A stretch of DNA of 64,000 nucleotides from Candidatus Dadabacteria bacterium (GTDB taxonomy: Bacteria > Desulfobacterota_D > UBA1144 > Nemesobacterales > Nemesobacteraceae): contig JAJDTG010000015.1 in NCBI GenBank assembly GCA_022827275.1, positions 1 through 64,000 of the forward strand, written 5' to 3'. A program made the position numbers and the translations under genes. The notes under the pieces were generated by a model. It was not told where the DNA came from and did no database searches. It saw only the letters and a list, made by a program, of their open reading frames with translations. Shown one piece after another: positions 55,822-64,000 of this stretch (within the stretch, counting starts at the first letter, position 1; each line of letters opens with the position of its first letter).

Positions 55822-58800
55822 ATGAACGCTGATTCCACCGGTCGCACCCTCTTCATCGTTGACAACAGTGTCGCCGGCTGGACCGGGCTGCGTTACCTTA
55901 AAGAATGGGTGGATATCGCCAGGGCTTTTGATATCGCAACCGGATTCTTTGAGATCGGTGCACTGCTCGCCCTCGACGGAAAGTGGCAGAGCCTTGAGAA
56001 GATTCGTGTGCTGATGGGGGCCGAGACAAGTTACCGTACACGCAGAGTTCTTCTGAACGCCGTACGCACTCAGACGATCGAGATGCTCAATCAAAGCATC
56101 GAGTCTGACAAGCAAGACAATCCATTTCTACATGGCGTACCAGCGATTCTCGATGGGTTGCGCCACGGTCAGATCGAGTGCCGTATCTACGACAAGAGAA
56201 AGTTCCACGCGAAGACGTACATCACACATGCCAAACTCGAAGTCGTTGGCTCGCAGGCATTAGTAGGTTCAAGCAATTTCACAAAGCCGGGGCTCACCCA
56301 AAACATCGAACTCAATGTGCAGATTCAGAGCGCACGTGAAGTGGCCCAGCTCCAAGATTGGTTCGAAGTACACTGGAAAGACGCCAAAAACATAACCGAG
56401 GATGTGATCCACCTTGTCGAGCGGCATACTCGTTTCTACTCGCCATTCGACATCTACGCGAAAGCGCTACAGGAGTTCTTCCATGGGCATGAATTGACCG
56501 CCACCGAATGGGATGAAACGCAATCCAAGATGTTTCACCACCTAGATCGATACCAACAGGAAGCATATTGGGCGCTGATGAAGATTGCGCGTCAGCATGG
56601 TGGTGCATTTCTCTGCGATGGCGTTGGCCTTGGCAAAACTTTTGTCGGCCTGATGCTCATTGAGCGTCTGGTCCTCCATGAAGGCAAGCGCGTTGTTTTA
56701 TTCGCGCCCAAGGCGGCAAAAGAAGGTGTATGGGAACCTCACCTGCGGGAATGGCTGCCGCATATTGGAGGCGTGGACGGTGCAGATTTCAGCAACTTGG
56801 CCGTTTTTAGTCACACTGATCTGAGCAGGAAAGGCGACTTTCCAGAGCGATTCCGGCGCATCGCTGAGTTGGCCGACGTAGTAATCATCGACGAAGCGCA
56901 TCACTTCCGAAACTTGGGCAGGCAGGGCGACGACGATAGGGATCCCTCCCGCTACTATCGGCTTTACGACCTGCTCGACAACACGGTGCGTTCCAAGACC
57001 CTGTTCATGCTGACCGCAACCCCGATCAACAACCGCCTTAGCGACTTCCGACACATGGCCGAGTTGTTTACCCGCCGGGACGAGGCATATTTCGCACGGA
57101 CACTGGGCGTCAACAACCTGCGTGCCCACTTCAATCAGATGGAAAGGGCCCTGCGGGATCGCGTTGGTCGTGATGTGACCGATGTTGCCGAGCAGATGAA
57201 CGAAGCCCAGGAGATACTGGCCACAGACGCGATCTTTCGCCAACTCGTGGTGCAGCGCAGTCGCGCCTACGCTCGAGAGAGCCAGATTCGAGAGACCGGT
57301 GAGGCTACGGCGTTTCCCGAACGTAAGGCGCCGCAAGTTGCTGCCTATTCGATCCGTAAGTCCTACGGTCGTCTTCTGGATCTGTTCGAAAAGGCTTTCA
57401 CGCGGGAGAATCCGCTCTTCACGCTACCCATGTATCACCCGCTGCACTGGTACAAAGGCCCGGACAAGGATATTGACCCATTTGAACAGAACCGACAACA
57501 TCAAGTCGTCGGTCTGATCCGCACCAATTTTCTCAAGCGTTTCGAGAGTTCCGTTGTGGCCTTTGAACTTTCTTGCGACCGCCTACTGAAGAAGCTTCTG
57601 GCCTTCATTGAAGTCCACAGTGAGACTGCCGGAGAGGAGAGTCAGCTGGCTGGGTGGAAGATGCAAAACGCTGACATTCTCGGCTACGCGACGCAACGCG
57701 AGTTCGATTTTTTCGGCGAGGGTAACGACGAATCCGAGGACGAGGACATCCTGCCTCCAGAAGTGCTTGAGGATGTCGAACGGCTCGACCGCAACGAGTA
57801 CGATGTCGAGGAGATGATTTCCGAAACCTTTCTGGACCTCGACCAGATCGTACAGTTTCTCTATGAGGCCCGGAGGTTCGAGCCTAGGCACGACGACAAG
57901 CTCCAGAAACTTATCCGTCTGCTCAAGTCCAAAGAACTTGCTGGACAGAAAGTCCTCGTTTTCACGGAATTCGCTCACACGGCACGTTACCTGAAACGCC
58001 AACTTGACGATGGTGGCATCGAAGGTGTGGCTCAATTGGACAGTGCTACCGGTGGCAATCGAGCAGAGATGATCCAGCGGTTCTCACCCTTCTACAACGG
58101 CAGTTCTTCGGCTGCGCTTTCGGATGCCGGTCGCAAGGAGATTCGCATCCTCATCTCTACCGATGTCCTTTCAGAAGGACTGAACCTCCAGGATGCGTCG
58201 CGAATGATCAACTACGACATTCACTGGAATCCAGTGCGCCTGATGCAGCGCATCGGCCGCGTTGACCGGCGCCTGAACCCAGAAGTCGAGAAACGACTCG
58301 CCGCAGAACACCCAGAAATTGCTCGCTCTCGTGGTAAAGTGAGCTTCTGGAACTTCCTGCCACCCGATGAACTGAATGCCATCCTGACGCTCTATACGAG
58401 GGTTACGCAAAAAACCCTGCTGATCTCGAAGACGCTTGGAATCGAGGGCAGGAAGCTGTTGACGCCGGACGACGATTTTGACGCGCTCAAGGAGTTCAAT
58501 CATGCCTACGAGGGTATGCGCACAGCGGTCGAGAATATGAACCTCGAATACCAAGCCTTGCTACAGGCCGACCCCGAACTGGAGTCGCGTCTCAAACGCT
58601 TGCCTAGCGCGACTTTCAGCGGTCGGGAGCGAGTATCCGAGGGAATGCGCGGCGTGTTTTTTTGCTATGCGCTTCCCGCCCTTAATAAGGAAATCGGCGA
58701 ATTTACAGAGGAGGCGGGGACCACACGCTGGTACCTCTACGATCTCGACCGGGACGTGATCCTCGAAGAACCGGGCGAGATCGTCGCAAGTATCCGGTCT

Positions 58801-58962
58801 AAGCCTGAGACGCCTCGCAAGTGCGTTACGGAGGAGAAAACGCTCATCGAGATCCGCACGAAGGTCGAGAGGCACGTCAAGAACACGTATCTTAAGCGAG
58901 TTGACGCTCCGATGGGCGTGAGGCCGTCGCTCAAATGCTGGATGGAACTAAATGGAAGATAA
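55822..58962 (+). CDS. PLD-nuclease-SNF2 helicase fusion
   Basis: The 1046-aa protein begins with a phospholipase D-like nuclease domain (KFHAKTYITH followed by LVGSSNFTKPGL, the HxK and GSxN pattern, about residues 130-160). The SNF2/SF2 helicase follows with Walker A CDGVGLGKTFVG, DEAHHFRN, SAT-like MLTATPINNRL, and motifs V-VI including STDVLSEGLNLQDAS and QRIGRVDRR. It would translocate on DNA and cut via the PLD domain. With the following methyltransferase (11-nt overlap) it looks like a restriction-modification type defence. It is not DISARM: no DUF1998 or drmA-like gene is present. Confidence 0.88.
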   Translation: MNADSTGRTLFIVDNSVAGWTGLRYLKEWVDIARAFDIATGFFEIGALLALDGKWQSLEKIRVLMGAETSYRTRRVLLNAVRTQTIEMLNQSIESDKQDNPFLHGVPAILDGLRHGQIECRIYDKRKFHAKTYITHAKLEVVGSQALVGSSNFTKPGLTQNIELNVQIQSAREVAQLQDWFEVHWKDAKNITEDVIHLVERHTRFYSPFDIYAKALQEFFHGHELTATEWDETQSKMFHHLDRYQQEAYWALMKIARQHGGAFLCDGVGLGKTFVGLMLIERLVLHEGKRVVLFAPKAAKEGVWEPHLREWLPHIGGVDGADFSNLAVFSHTDLSRKGDFPERFRRIAELADVVIIDEAHHFRNLGRQGDDDRDPSRYYRLYDLLDNTVRSKTLFMLTATPINNRLSDFRHMAELFTRRDEAYFARTLGVNNLRAHFNQMERALRDRVGRDVTDVAEQMNEAQEILATDAIFRQLVVQRSRAYARESQIRETGEATAFPERKAPQVAAYSIRKSYGRLLDLFEKAFTRENPLFTLPMYHPLHWYKGPDKDIDPFEQNRQHQVVGLIRTNFLKRFESSVVAFELSCDRLLKKLLAFIEVHSETAGEESQLAGWKMQNADILGYATQREFDFFGEGNDESEDEDILPPEVLEDVERLDRNEYDVEEMISETFLDLDQIVQFLYEARRFEPRHDDKLQKLIRLLKSKELAGQKVLVFTEFAHTARYLKRQLDDGGIEGVAQLDSATGGNRAEMIQRFSPFYNGSSSAALSDAGRKEIRILISTDVLSEGLNLQDASRMINYDIHWNPVRLMQRIGRVDRRLNPEVEKRLAAEHPEIARSRGKVSFWNFLPPDELNAILTLYTRVTQKTLLISKTLGIEGRKLLTPDDDFDALKEFNHAYEGMRTAVENMNLEYQALLQADPELESRLKRLPSATFSGRERVSEGMRGVFFCYALPALNKEIGEFTEEAGTTRWYLYDLDRDVILEEPGEIVASIRSKPETPRKCVTEEKTLIEIRTKVERHVKNTYLKRVDAPMGVRPSLKCWMELNGR

Positions 58963-61900
58963 TCCGATACCGACCGACCATCGCGCCGCACTCGCGAACA
59001 TCAAGCGATTCAATCAGTTAATCGCCTATCTGCGCGACGAACTGGCGTGGCCCATCGAGGATGCAGACTTTGACGACCTGACCTTCGAGTACACCCCTGA
59101 GGAGCTGGGTATCGAAACAAAGAGCGCCGCCAAGATCCAGGAGATCAAGCGGCTGCGTCCCCTTACTTCAAACCAGCCCTGGGGCATCTTCTTTGTAAAG
59201 TTCGAGCCAAAAAAACTTCCGGTCGTTGCCCTGCGCCGAATCCTCGGTCAAGTGACTCTCAAGAAGCGTGCCTCCGCCAACAGTTTCGAGCGCCGGGCAT
59301 GGGCAGTAGACGACCTCCTTTTCGTCTCCAACTACGGTGAAGGCGCGGCGCGGCAGATCAGTTTCGCGCACTTCGCTGGCCCCGCCGGGAGCCGCGATCT
59401 TCCCACTCTCAAGGTGCTTGGCTGGGACGACCGCGATACCGCGCTGCATCTCGATGTCATTGCCAGAGAGTTGAGCGAGCACTTGGCGTGGCCGGAAGAT
59501 GAGGACGACGTCGACGCGTGGCGCGACCAGTGGCGCGCGGCATTCACCCTAAAGTACCAGGAAGTCGTCACCACCTCACACGATCTCTCGATTCGTTTGG
59601 CGGAATTAGCCCGCAAGATCCGCGACCGTATCCAGACCGCACTTGCCATCGAAACGGAGGACGGGCGTATCACGAAGCTTATGAAGGCGTTTCAGGAAGC
59701 CCTAGTGCATGACTTGGACAACGATGGCTTCGCCGATATGTACGCCCAGACTATCGCCTATGGCCTGCTCTCGGCCCGCATCGCCGACCCGCACCGGAAA
59801 ACAGCGGACGATTTCGCTGGGCACATGCGTACGAACCCTTTCCTGCGCGACTTGATGGACACGTTTCTCCAGGCGGGCGGGTGGGAGACTAAGATGGGCA
59901 GTATGGGCGTAAACTTCGACGAATTGGGCGTTGCAGAAGTTGTGGAACTACTTGACGACGCAAACATGGAGGCCGTGATCCGTGACTTCGGTGACCGGAA
60001 CCCGCGTGAAGATCCGGTAATCCATTTCTACGAGCTCTTCCTGAAGGAATATGATCCCAAGAAGCGAATGCAACGCGGTGTCTTCTACACACCGCTTCCC
60101 GTGGTCTCCTACATTGTCCGCTCGGTGGACACGTTGCTGCGCACAGAGTTCGGACTCGCCGATGGCTTGGCGGACACGACTACTTGGGATCAAATGGCGA
60201 GGCGTCATGCAAACCTAGAGATACCTCAGGGTATCTCACCGGATCAGGATTTCGTCCAAATCCTCGACCCTGCCACTGGCACTGGTACCTTTCTGGTAGA
60301 GACTATCGACGTGATCCACAAGACGTTGAAACAAAAATGGCACACGCAAGGCTACGACGAGCAGCAGGTGAAGTCGCTTTGGAATGAGTATGTTCCCAAG
60401 CATCTGTTACCACGCCTTCACGGCTACGAACTACTGATGGCCCCATACGCCATCGCCCATTTAAAAATCGGTCTCAAGCTGTACGAAACCGGCTATCGCT
60501 TCAAGAGCAGCGAGCGGGGGCGAATATATCTCACCAATGCGCTGGAACCGGCTAAGGATTTCTCACAAGGAACTTTCGATTTCGTCATCCCGGCACTCGC
60601 CAAAGAGGCCCAAGAGGTTGACGAAGTCAAGCGCACCGCGCGGTTTACGGTCGTAGTCGGCAACCCACCGTACTCTGGTCATTCGGCCAACAAGGGTGAG
60701 TGGATCGCTAGCTTGATTGACGACTACAAGCAAGGCTTTCCTGAGCTGAAAAAGCCGGCACAAGCAAAGTGGCTCAGTGATGACTACGTTAAGTTCATCC
60801 GCTTCGCCCAGTCGGTGCTTATACGCACAGGTGCCGGAACGCTCGGATTCATTACCAACCACAGCTACTTGGACAATCCCACATTTCGTGGCATGCGTAA
60901 GAGTCTCTTACAGGATTTCAACAACATTCACCTTCTGGACCTGCATGGCAACTCAACGAAAAAGGAACGAGCACCGGACGGCGGGAAGGACGAAAATATT
61001 TTTGACATTAAGCAAGGTGTGGCCATCGGTCTGTTCGTGAAAGGAGCAGTTGACAACAACAGTCTTGCCCAAGTGTGTCATGCCGACCTCTGGGGCGTGC
61101 GTGAAGCGGTTGCCGATGGTGGAAAATATGACTGGCTGGCGACCAACGACATCAGCAACGCAGTTGCCAACAGCGAGGAGGTTTCCCCGAGGGCTCCTCA
61201 ACATCTGTTTGTGCCACGTGACGAAATGTTAGTCAATGAGTATGAGGCCGCTTGGCCGATCCCCAAGATCTTTTCGCCGAGTGGCAGCCCCGCGCCGGGT
61301 ATCATTACCACTCATGACCAGTTTGCCATTTCGTGGACGCGCAAGGAAGCCACGTCGAAGGTCGAGCGTCTGCTTACTACGACATCAGAGCAAGAGGCGC
61401 GAGAGATATGGCACCTGTGTTCACAGAAGCAATGGCAATACGACCGTGCGAAAAGGCAACTTGCCGAAGAACTCTGGCGCGAGCGGATCGAGACTGTCCT
61501 CTACCGCCCTTTTGATTTCCGTGTAACCGTTTTCGATCGCAACGTAGCGGTTCATCGGCGCGAGCGCGTCATGCGCCATATGCTGGCGGGTGTGAATCTT
61601 GGACTTTGTATTGGCCGAGCGGGTCAAGTGATCGGTTCAGATAGCTGGGATGTGGTCTTTGTGTCTGAGGATATTTCGGACTTTAACCTGTTCAGGCGCG
61701 GCGGGAATTGCCTCTTCCCACTGTACACATATGCTTCGGAGGTGATGCCCCATTTCTCAGGTGGCAGGGAACCGAATCTCGACCGCGAATTCATTGATGC
61801 ATTCGGTTCGGCCATCCGCCTTAAATTCATTTCCAACGATGTCGGCGATCTCGACACCAACTTCGGCCCGAAGGATGTATTTAACTACCTCTACGCCGTA

Positions 61901-62392
61901 CTCCACAGCCTGGGATACCGCCACCGCTATGCTGATTTTCTGAAGTCCGATTTTCCCCGTGTGCCAATACCTGGAAACCGAGTCCTGTTCGCAGACATTA
62001 TAGGCCTCGGCGCACGCCTCGTCAGTCTGCATCTAATGGAAGCCGAGGGCACGGACGTGCAGGTGACGTTTCCTGATACCGGCAGCAACCAAGTGGACAA
62101 AGTGTATTACACGCCCTCGACCGATGGTTTACCGGGGTGCGTATGGATCAATCACAAACAGCATTTCGAGAACATCGAACCAGAGGTCTGGGCGTTCACC
62201 ATCGGTGGCTACAAACCTGCGGACAAGTGGCTCAAGGATCGAAAAGGCCGCACGCTTTCCGAGGACGACATTGACCACTACCGGAAGATCATTGCTGCCC
62301 TTGCTGAAACCCGGAGTCTGATGATTGAGATCGACGACGTTATCGAACAGCACGGCGGCTGGCCTGTTGCATTTCAATTGGGGCAAGATTAA
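58952..62392 (+). CDS. Large N6-adenine DNA methyltransferase
   Basis: The 1146-aa protein has SAM motif I DPATGTGTFLVETIDVI and catalytic motif IV NPPYSG, as in N6-adenine enzymes of the type IIG/ISP group. A long N-terminal region (about 430 residues, with VFYTPLPVVSYIVRS just before motif I) and a long C-terminal region, probably target recognition, frame it. No PD-(D/E)xK nuclease motif was seen; cutting is likely done by the PLD domain of the upstream helicase. It marks host DNA, and may also supply recognition. Confidence 0.9.
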   Translation: MEDNPIPTDHRAALANIKRFNQLIAYLRDELAWPIEDADFDDLTFEYTPEELGIETKSAAKIQEIKRLRPLTSNQPWGIFFVKFEPKKLPVVALRRILGQVTLKKRASANSFERRAWAVDDLLFVSNYGEGAARQISFAHFAGPAGSRDLPTLKVLGWDDRDTALHLDVIARELSEHLAWPEDEDDVDAWRDQWRAAFTLKYQEVVTTSHDLSIRLAELARKIRDRIQTALAIETEDGRITKLMKAFQEALVHDLDNDGFADMYAQTIAYGLLSARIADPHRKTADDFAGHMRTNPFLRDLMDTFLQAGGWETKMGSMGVNFDELGVAEVVELLDDANMEAVIRDFGDRNPREDPVIHFYELFLKEYDPKKRMQRGVFYTPLPVVSYIVRSVDTLLRTEFGLADGLADTTTWDQMARRHANLEIPQGISPDQDFVQILDPATGTGTFLVETIDVIHKTLKQKWHTQGYDEQQVKSLWNEYVPKHLLPRLHGYELLMAPYAIAHLKIGLKLYETGYRFKSSERGRIYLTNALEPAKDFSQGTFDFVIPALAKEAQEVDEVKRTARFTVVVGNPPYSGHSANKGEWIASLIDDYKQGFPELKKPAQAKWLSDDYVKFIRFAQSVLIRTGAGTLGFITNHSYLDNPTFRGMRKSLLQDFNNIHLLDLHGNSTKKERAPDGGKDENIFDIKQGVAIGLFVKGAVDNNSLAQVCHADLWGVREAVADGGKYDWLATNDISNAVANSEEVSPRAPQHLFVPRDEMLVNEYEAAWPIPKIFSPSGSPAPGIITTHDQFAISWTRKEATSKVERLLTTTSEQEAREIWHLCSQKQWQYDRAKRQLAEELWRERIETVLYRPFDFRVTVFDRNVAVHRRERVMRHMLAGVNLGLCIGRAGQVIGSDSWDVVFVSEDISDFNLFRRGGNCLFPLYTYASEVMPHFSGGREPNLDREFIDAFGSAIRLKFISNDVGDLDTNFGPKDVFNYLYAVLHSLGYRHRYADFLKSDFPRVPIPGNRVLFADIIGLGARLVSLHLMEAEGTDVQVTFPDTGSNQVDKVYYTPSTDGLPGCVWINHKQHFENIEPEVWAFTIGGYKPADKWLKDRKGRTLSEDDIDHYRKIIAALAETRSLMIEIDDVIEQHGGWPVAFQLGQD

Positions 62393-62841
62393 GGACTGAG
62401 ACATAATCTGCATGTCACCAACTCCACTGAATAAGAACCGTTGCGACGGCACGTTCAGAGGGTCGGAGGATAATATCGGCCCGGCGCGAGGTTGAGGAGC
62501 TACTCGTCGGCACCGGCGCGGACGGGCTCATACCGACGATTTTGTACTCTTCTATCCGATTAACTTTTGGGATCTGCAGTTCAGCCAACAGTTCTTCTAC
62601 ACGCTTGGCAAACTCGCTTCCCGTTGAGACAATCTTCAAGCAGAGATTCCGAGAATCCCTGCTCGGATCTGAAATCAAACGTGAAAATTGACGAGTAAGA
62701 TGGTAGGGGATTTAATAGAGGATAACTATATAATAATCTATTTTCTATGTAATCCGTACGGTTTAAGCAGCCGGGTATTCATCCCAAGTGCGGTCTTCCA
62801 GAATACGCCCCGCTTTCTTTTGGGATAAGACCCCTAATAAG
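62393..62841. other. Gap with a doubtful minus-strand frame
   Basis: About 450 nt. On the minus strand 62678-62415 is an 87-codon frame (FAKRVEELLAELQIPKVNRI inside) with some coding character but no known family; its serine-rich end is odd. The part 62680-62841 is AT-rich and empty. Confidence 0.4.
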
Positions 62842-64000
62842 TCAAAATTGGGAATTGCCTCTGAATTTCTTTTTCCCTTTTATCTTTGAGTGACAACAGA
62901 TTTTAAATTTTAACCCGCTTCCGCAAGGACATGGATCATTTCGGCCTATATCGGAAACATACTTCCAAAACTCTCGCTTTCCTTGTTCTCCGTGTGAATA
63001 TTGCCCACAAGGAGGGATTTTTCTAAATTTCTCAAAGTAGGCTTGCCAAACAAAGTACGGATATACCTTGTTAATAACAAAGTCGCTTAAGGTTTCTCTT
63101 TCGTTTATCAAAAAGATCCCCAAGCAGCAACTTTCATCCTCAGGAAATAAATGCAAGTCAACAATCGGGCAATCGATTTCTTTGGCCAGCTTTTTAATCC
63201 TACCCCCAACTTCGAAAACTTTAGGTTTTCCATTGAGAAGTATTTCAATTTCGTAAACATCCTGAATACAATCTTTCCCCGAAGAGCAATTCGTTATTAT
63301 CCATTTTTTCTTTTTCTTCCTACCCGAAAGTTCATACCTCGCACTGAAACTGATTTCTCCTCTGACAGCACCCTTGTCATAGTACAAACCGGGAAAACGA
63401 CGCTGTATTTTCTCCATCTCCGCAGGGGTGCATTCAATCGTGGGCAAGGGGGAGCTTTCATGGCTGGCATATGGCTTGGTTGGATACACGGGTGCCAAGC
63501 CGCCGCCGGTCGCCCCCGAACTGGGTTTCACCTGTAATTTGCCGAAATCGTCGCCAAACACTTCTCTCCAGAGTTTCACGCTCTTATTATGGTCTTTCTC
63601 TTCAAAGGCTTTATTAATTTTAGTGTTATATAAGTCAAACTTTTCACGGAAGTTCCTGTATTTAGTTTCGTCCCAGTTTCTATTGAAATTCTCCCCAGGT
63701 AAGACCGGGTTTTCGACGGTCGGCATTTGCGGATTATTCTGCAGGAACTCATTAATCCTGTTGGACAGAGTCTTTAACGCCTGTGGCAGATCGCTGAAAG
63801 CGGACGAACCCTCATCAGAGCTATAAACATGATTCCCAAGAAGGGTCGTCAGCAGAATCGATTTTATAGAATAGTTGCTCTTGTGGTCGCGCTGGAACTT
63901 AAGAAGGCGAGTCACTTTTCTCAAAAGATTGTTGCCGGTAATTCTGTTCTTCTCAGCAAACCACTTTTTGTATCCATCACCGTCCGTCTGTTCATATTTC
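62842..64000 (-). CDS. CD-NTase C-terminal region fused to E2-like and SEC-C domains (partial)
   Basis: The frame is open to the right edge, so the N-terminus lies outside. The visible start (YKKWFAEKNRITGNNLLRKV then RLLKFQRDH, LTTLLGNHV, NFNRNWDETKYRNFREKFD, NKSVKLWREVFGDDFG) is the helical C-terminal half of a CBASS-type SMODS nucleotidyltransferase. A linker follows, then a domain with FPGLYYDKGAVRGEISFSA, EVGGRIKKLAKEI and HLFPEDESCCLGIF, matching E2-like proteins of short type II CBASS with cysteines at the catalytic place. It ends with a SEC-C zinc motif (NDPCPCGSGLKFKICC). The catalytic GS and DxD of the cyclase are not visible. Fusion of cyclase and E2 is unusual; frame continuity is clear. 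Confidence 0.8.
   Translation of the reverse strand, partial: KYEQTDGDGYKKWFAEKNRITGNNLLRKVTRLLKFQRDHKSNYSIKSILLTTLLGNHVYSSDEGSSAFSDLPQALKTLSNRINEFLQNNPQMPTVENPVLPGENFNRNWDETKYRNFREKFDLYNTKINKAFEEKDHNKSVKLWREVFGDDFGKLQVKPSSGATGGGLAPVYPTKPYASHESSPLPTIECTPAEMEKIQRRFPGLYYDKGAVRGEISFSARYELSGRKKKKKWIITNCSSGKDCIQDVYEIEILLNGKPKVFEVGGRIKKLAKEIDCPIVDLHLFPEDESCCLGIFLINERETLSDFVINKVYPYFVWQAYFEKFRKIPPCGQYSHGEQGKREFWKYVSDIGRNDPCPCGSGLKFKICCHSKIKGKKKFRGNSQF

Noticed and set aside
55822-62392. DISARM or BREX assignment of the helicase-methyltransferase genes
   Set aside because: PLD and SNF2 parts are fused and drmA/drmB-like (DUF1998) or pglZ/brxC-like genes are missing.
62415-62678. 87-codon minus-strand frame after the methyltransferase
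   Set aside because: Some coding character, but serine-rich end and no recognisable family; not called as a gene.
1-64000. CRISPR arrays
   Set aside because: No set of regularly spaced direct repeats was seen on reading; repeats found are gene-derived or homopolymers.

Overview
The window comes from a Gram-negative bacterium. It carries a lipoprotein signal, a YfgM-like inner-membrane TPR protein, a peptide ABC importer, a bacterial fab cluster and an operon-like TCA block. Core genes look GC-rich; accessory blocks look visibly more AT-rich. I cannot name the lineage from sequence alone: an uncultivated lineage is plausible, and several single-base lesions in homopolymers would fit either a metagenomic assembly or gene decay.

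Left part (1-11.5 kb): an IS110-family element (about 40-1653) has a frameshifted transposase and a leader that folds into two consecutive internal-loop hairpins. Their strands match the element ends and the insertion flanks, as expected of a bridge RNA. Then follow an unrecognised 707-aa protein, a Gabija pair (gajA intact, gajB split by a frameshift in a T7 run), a VapBC-type toxin-antitoxin pair, an apgM remnant, tRNA-Leu(GAG), an unrecognised 341-aa gene and a YfgM-like protein.

Central part (11.7-36.4 kb): NfeD and slipin precede a peptide ABC transporter operon (dppA to dppF) interrupted twice. Interval 1 (15.5-27.2 kb) holds an 1181-aa E2-E1-JAB-patatin polyprotein with an overlapping metallo-beta-lactamase-fold partner, an AbiEi/AbiEii pair, a Fic protein, an aldehyde dehydrogenase and a PLP decarboxylase. 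Truncated copies of the dppA 3' end, a dppC fragment and a fic 3' remnant separate the modules. Interval 2 (30.3-35.4 kb) holds a methyltransferase remnant, an mqsA-like pseudogene with a C15 tract, an ATPase/TOPRIM-like protein and a protein with a HEPN-like motif.

Core block (36.4-51.8 kb): yceD-rpmF-fabD-fabG-acpP-fabF (plsX and fabH absent), convergent HipBA, then acnA, icd, mdh, sdhC-sdhA-sdhB and sucC. No sucD follows; a new accessory block starts there.

Right island (51.8-64 kb): a ubiquitin-like protein, an E2-like protein and a JAB-E1 fusion form a tight operon of Bil/Bub-like character. Next are a membrane coiled-coil protein, an HTH regulator with a PLD-SNF2 helicase and an N6-adenine methyltransferase (a restriction-like trio), and, running off the right edge, a CD-NTase C-terminal region fused to an E2-like domain and a SEC-C motif (CBASS-related). 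Three unrelated ubiquitin-like conjugation modules therefore lie within about 50 kb. The most unusual are the E2-E1-JAB-patatin/MBL pair and the CD-NTase-E2-SEC-C fusion.
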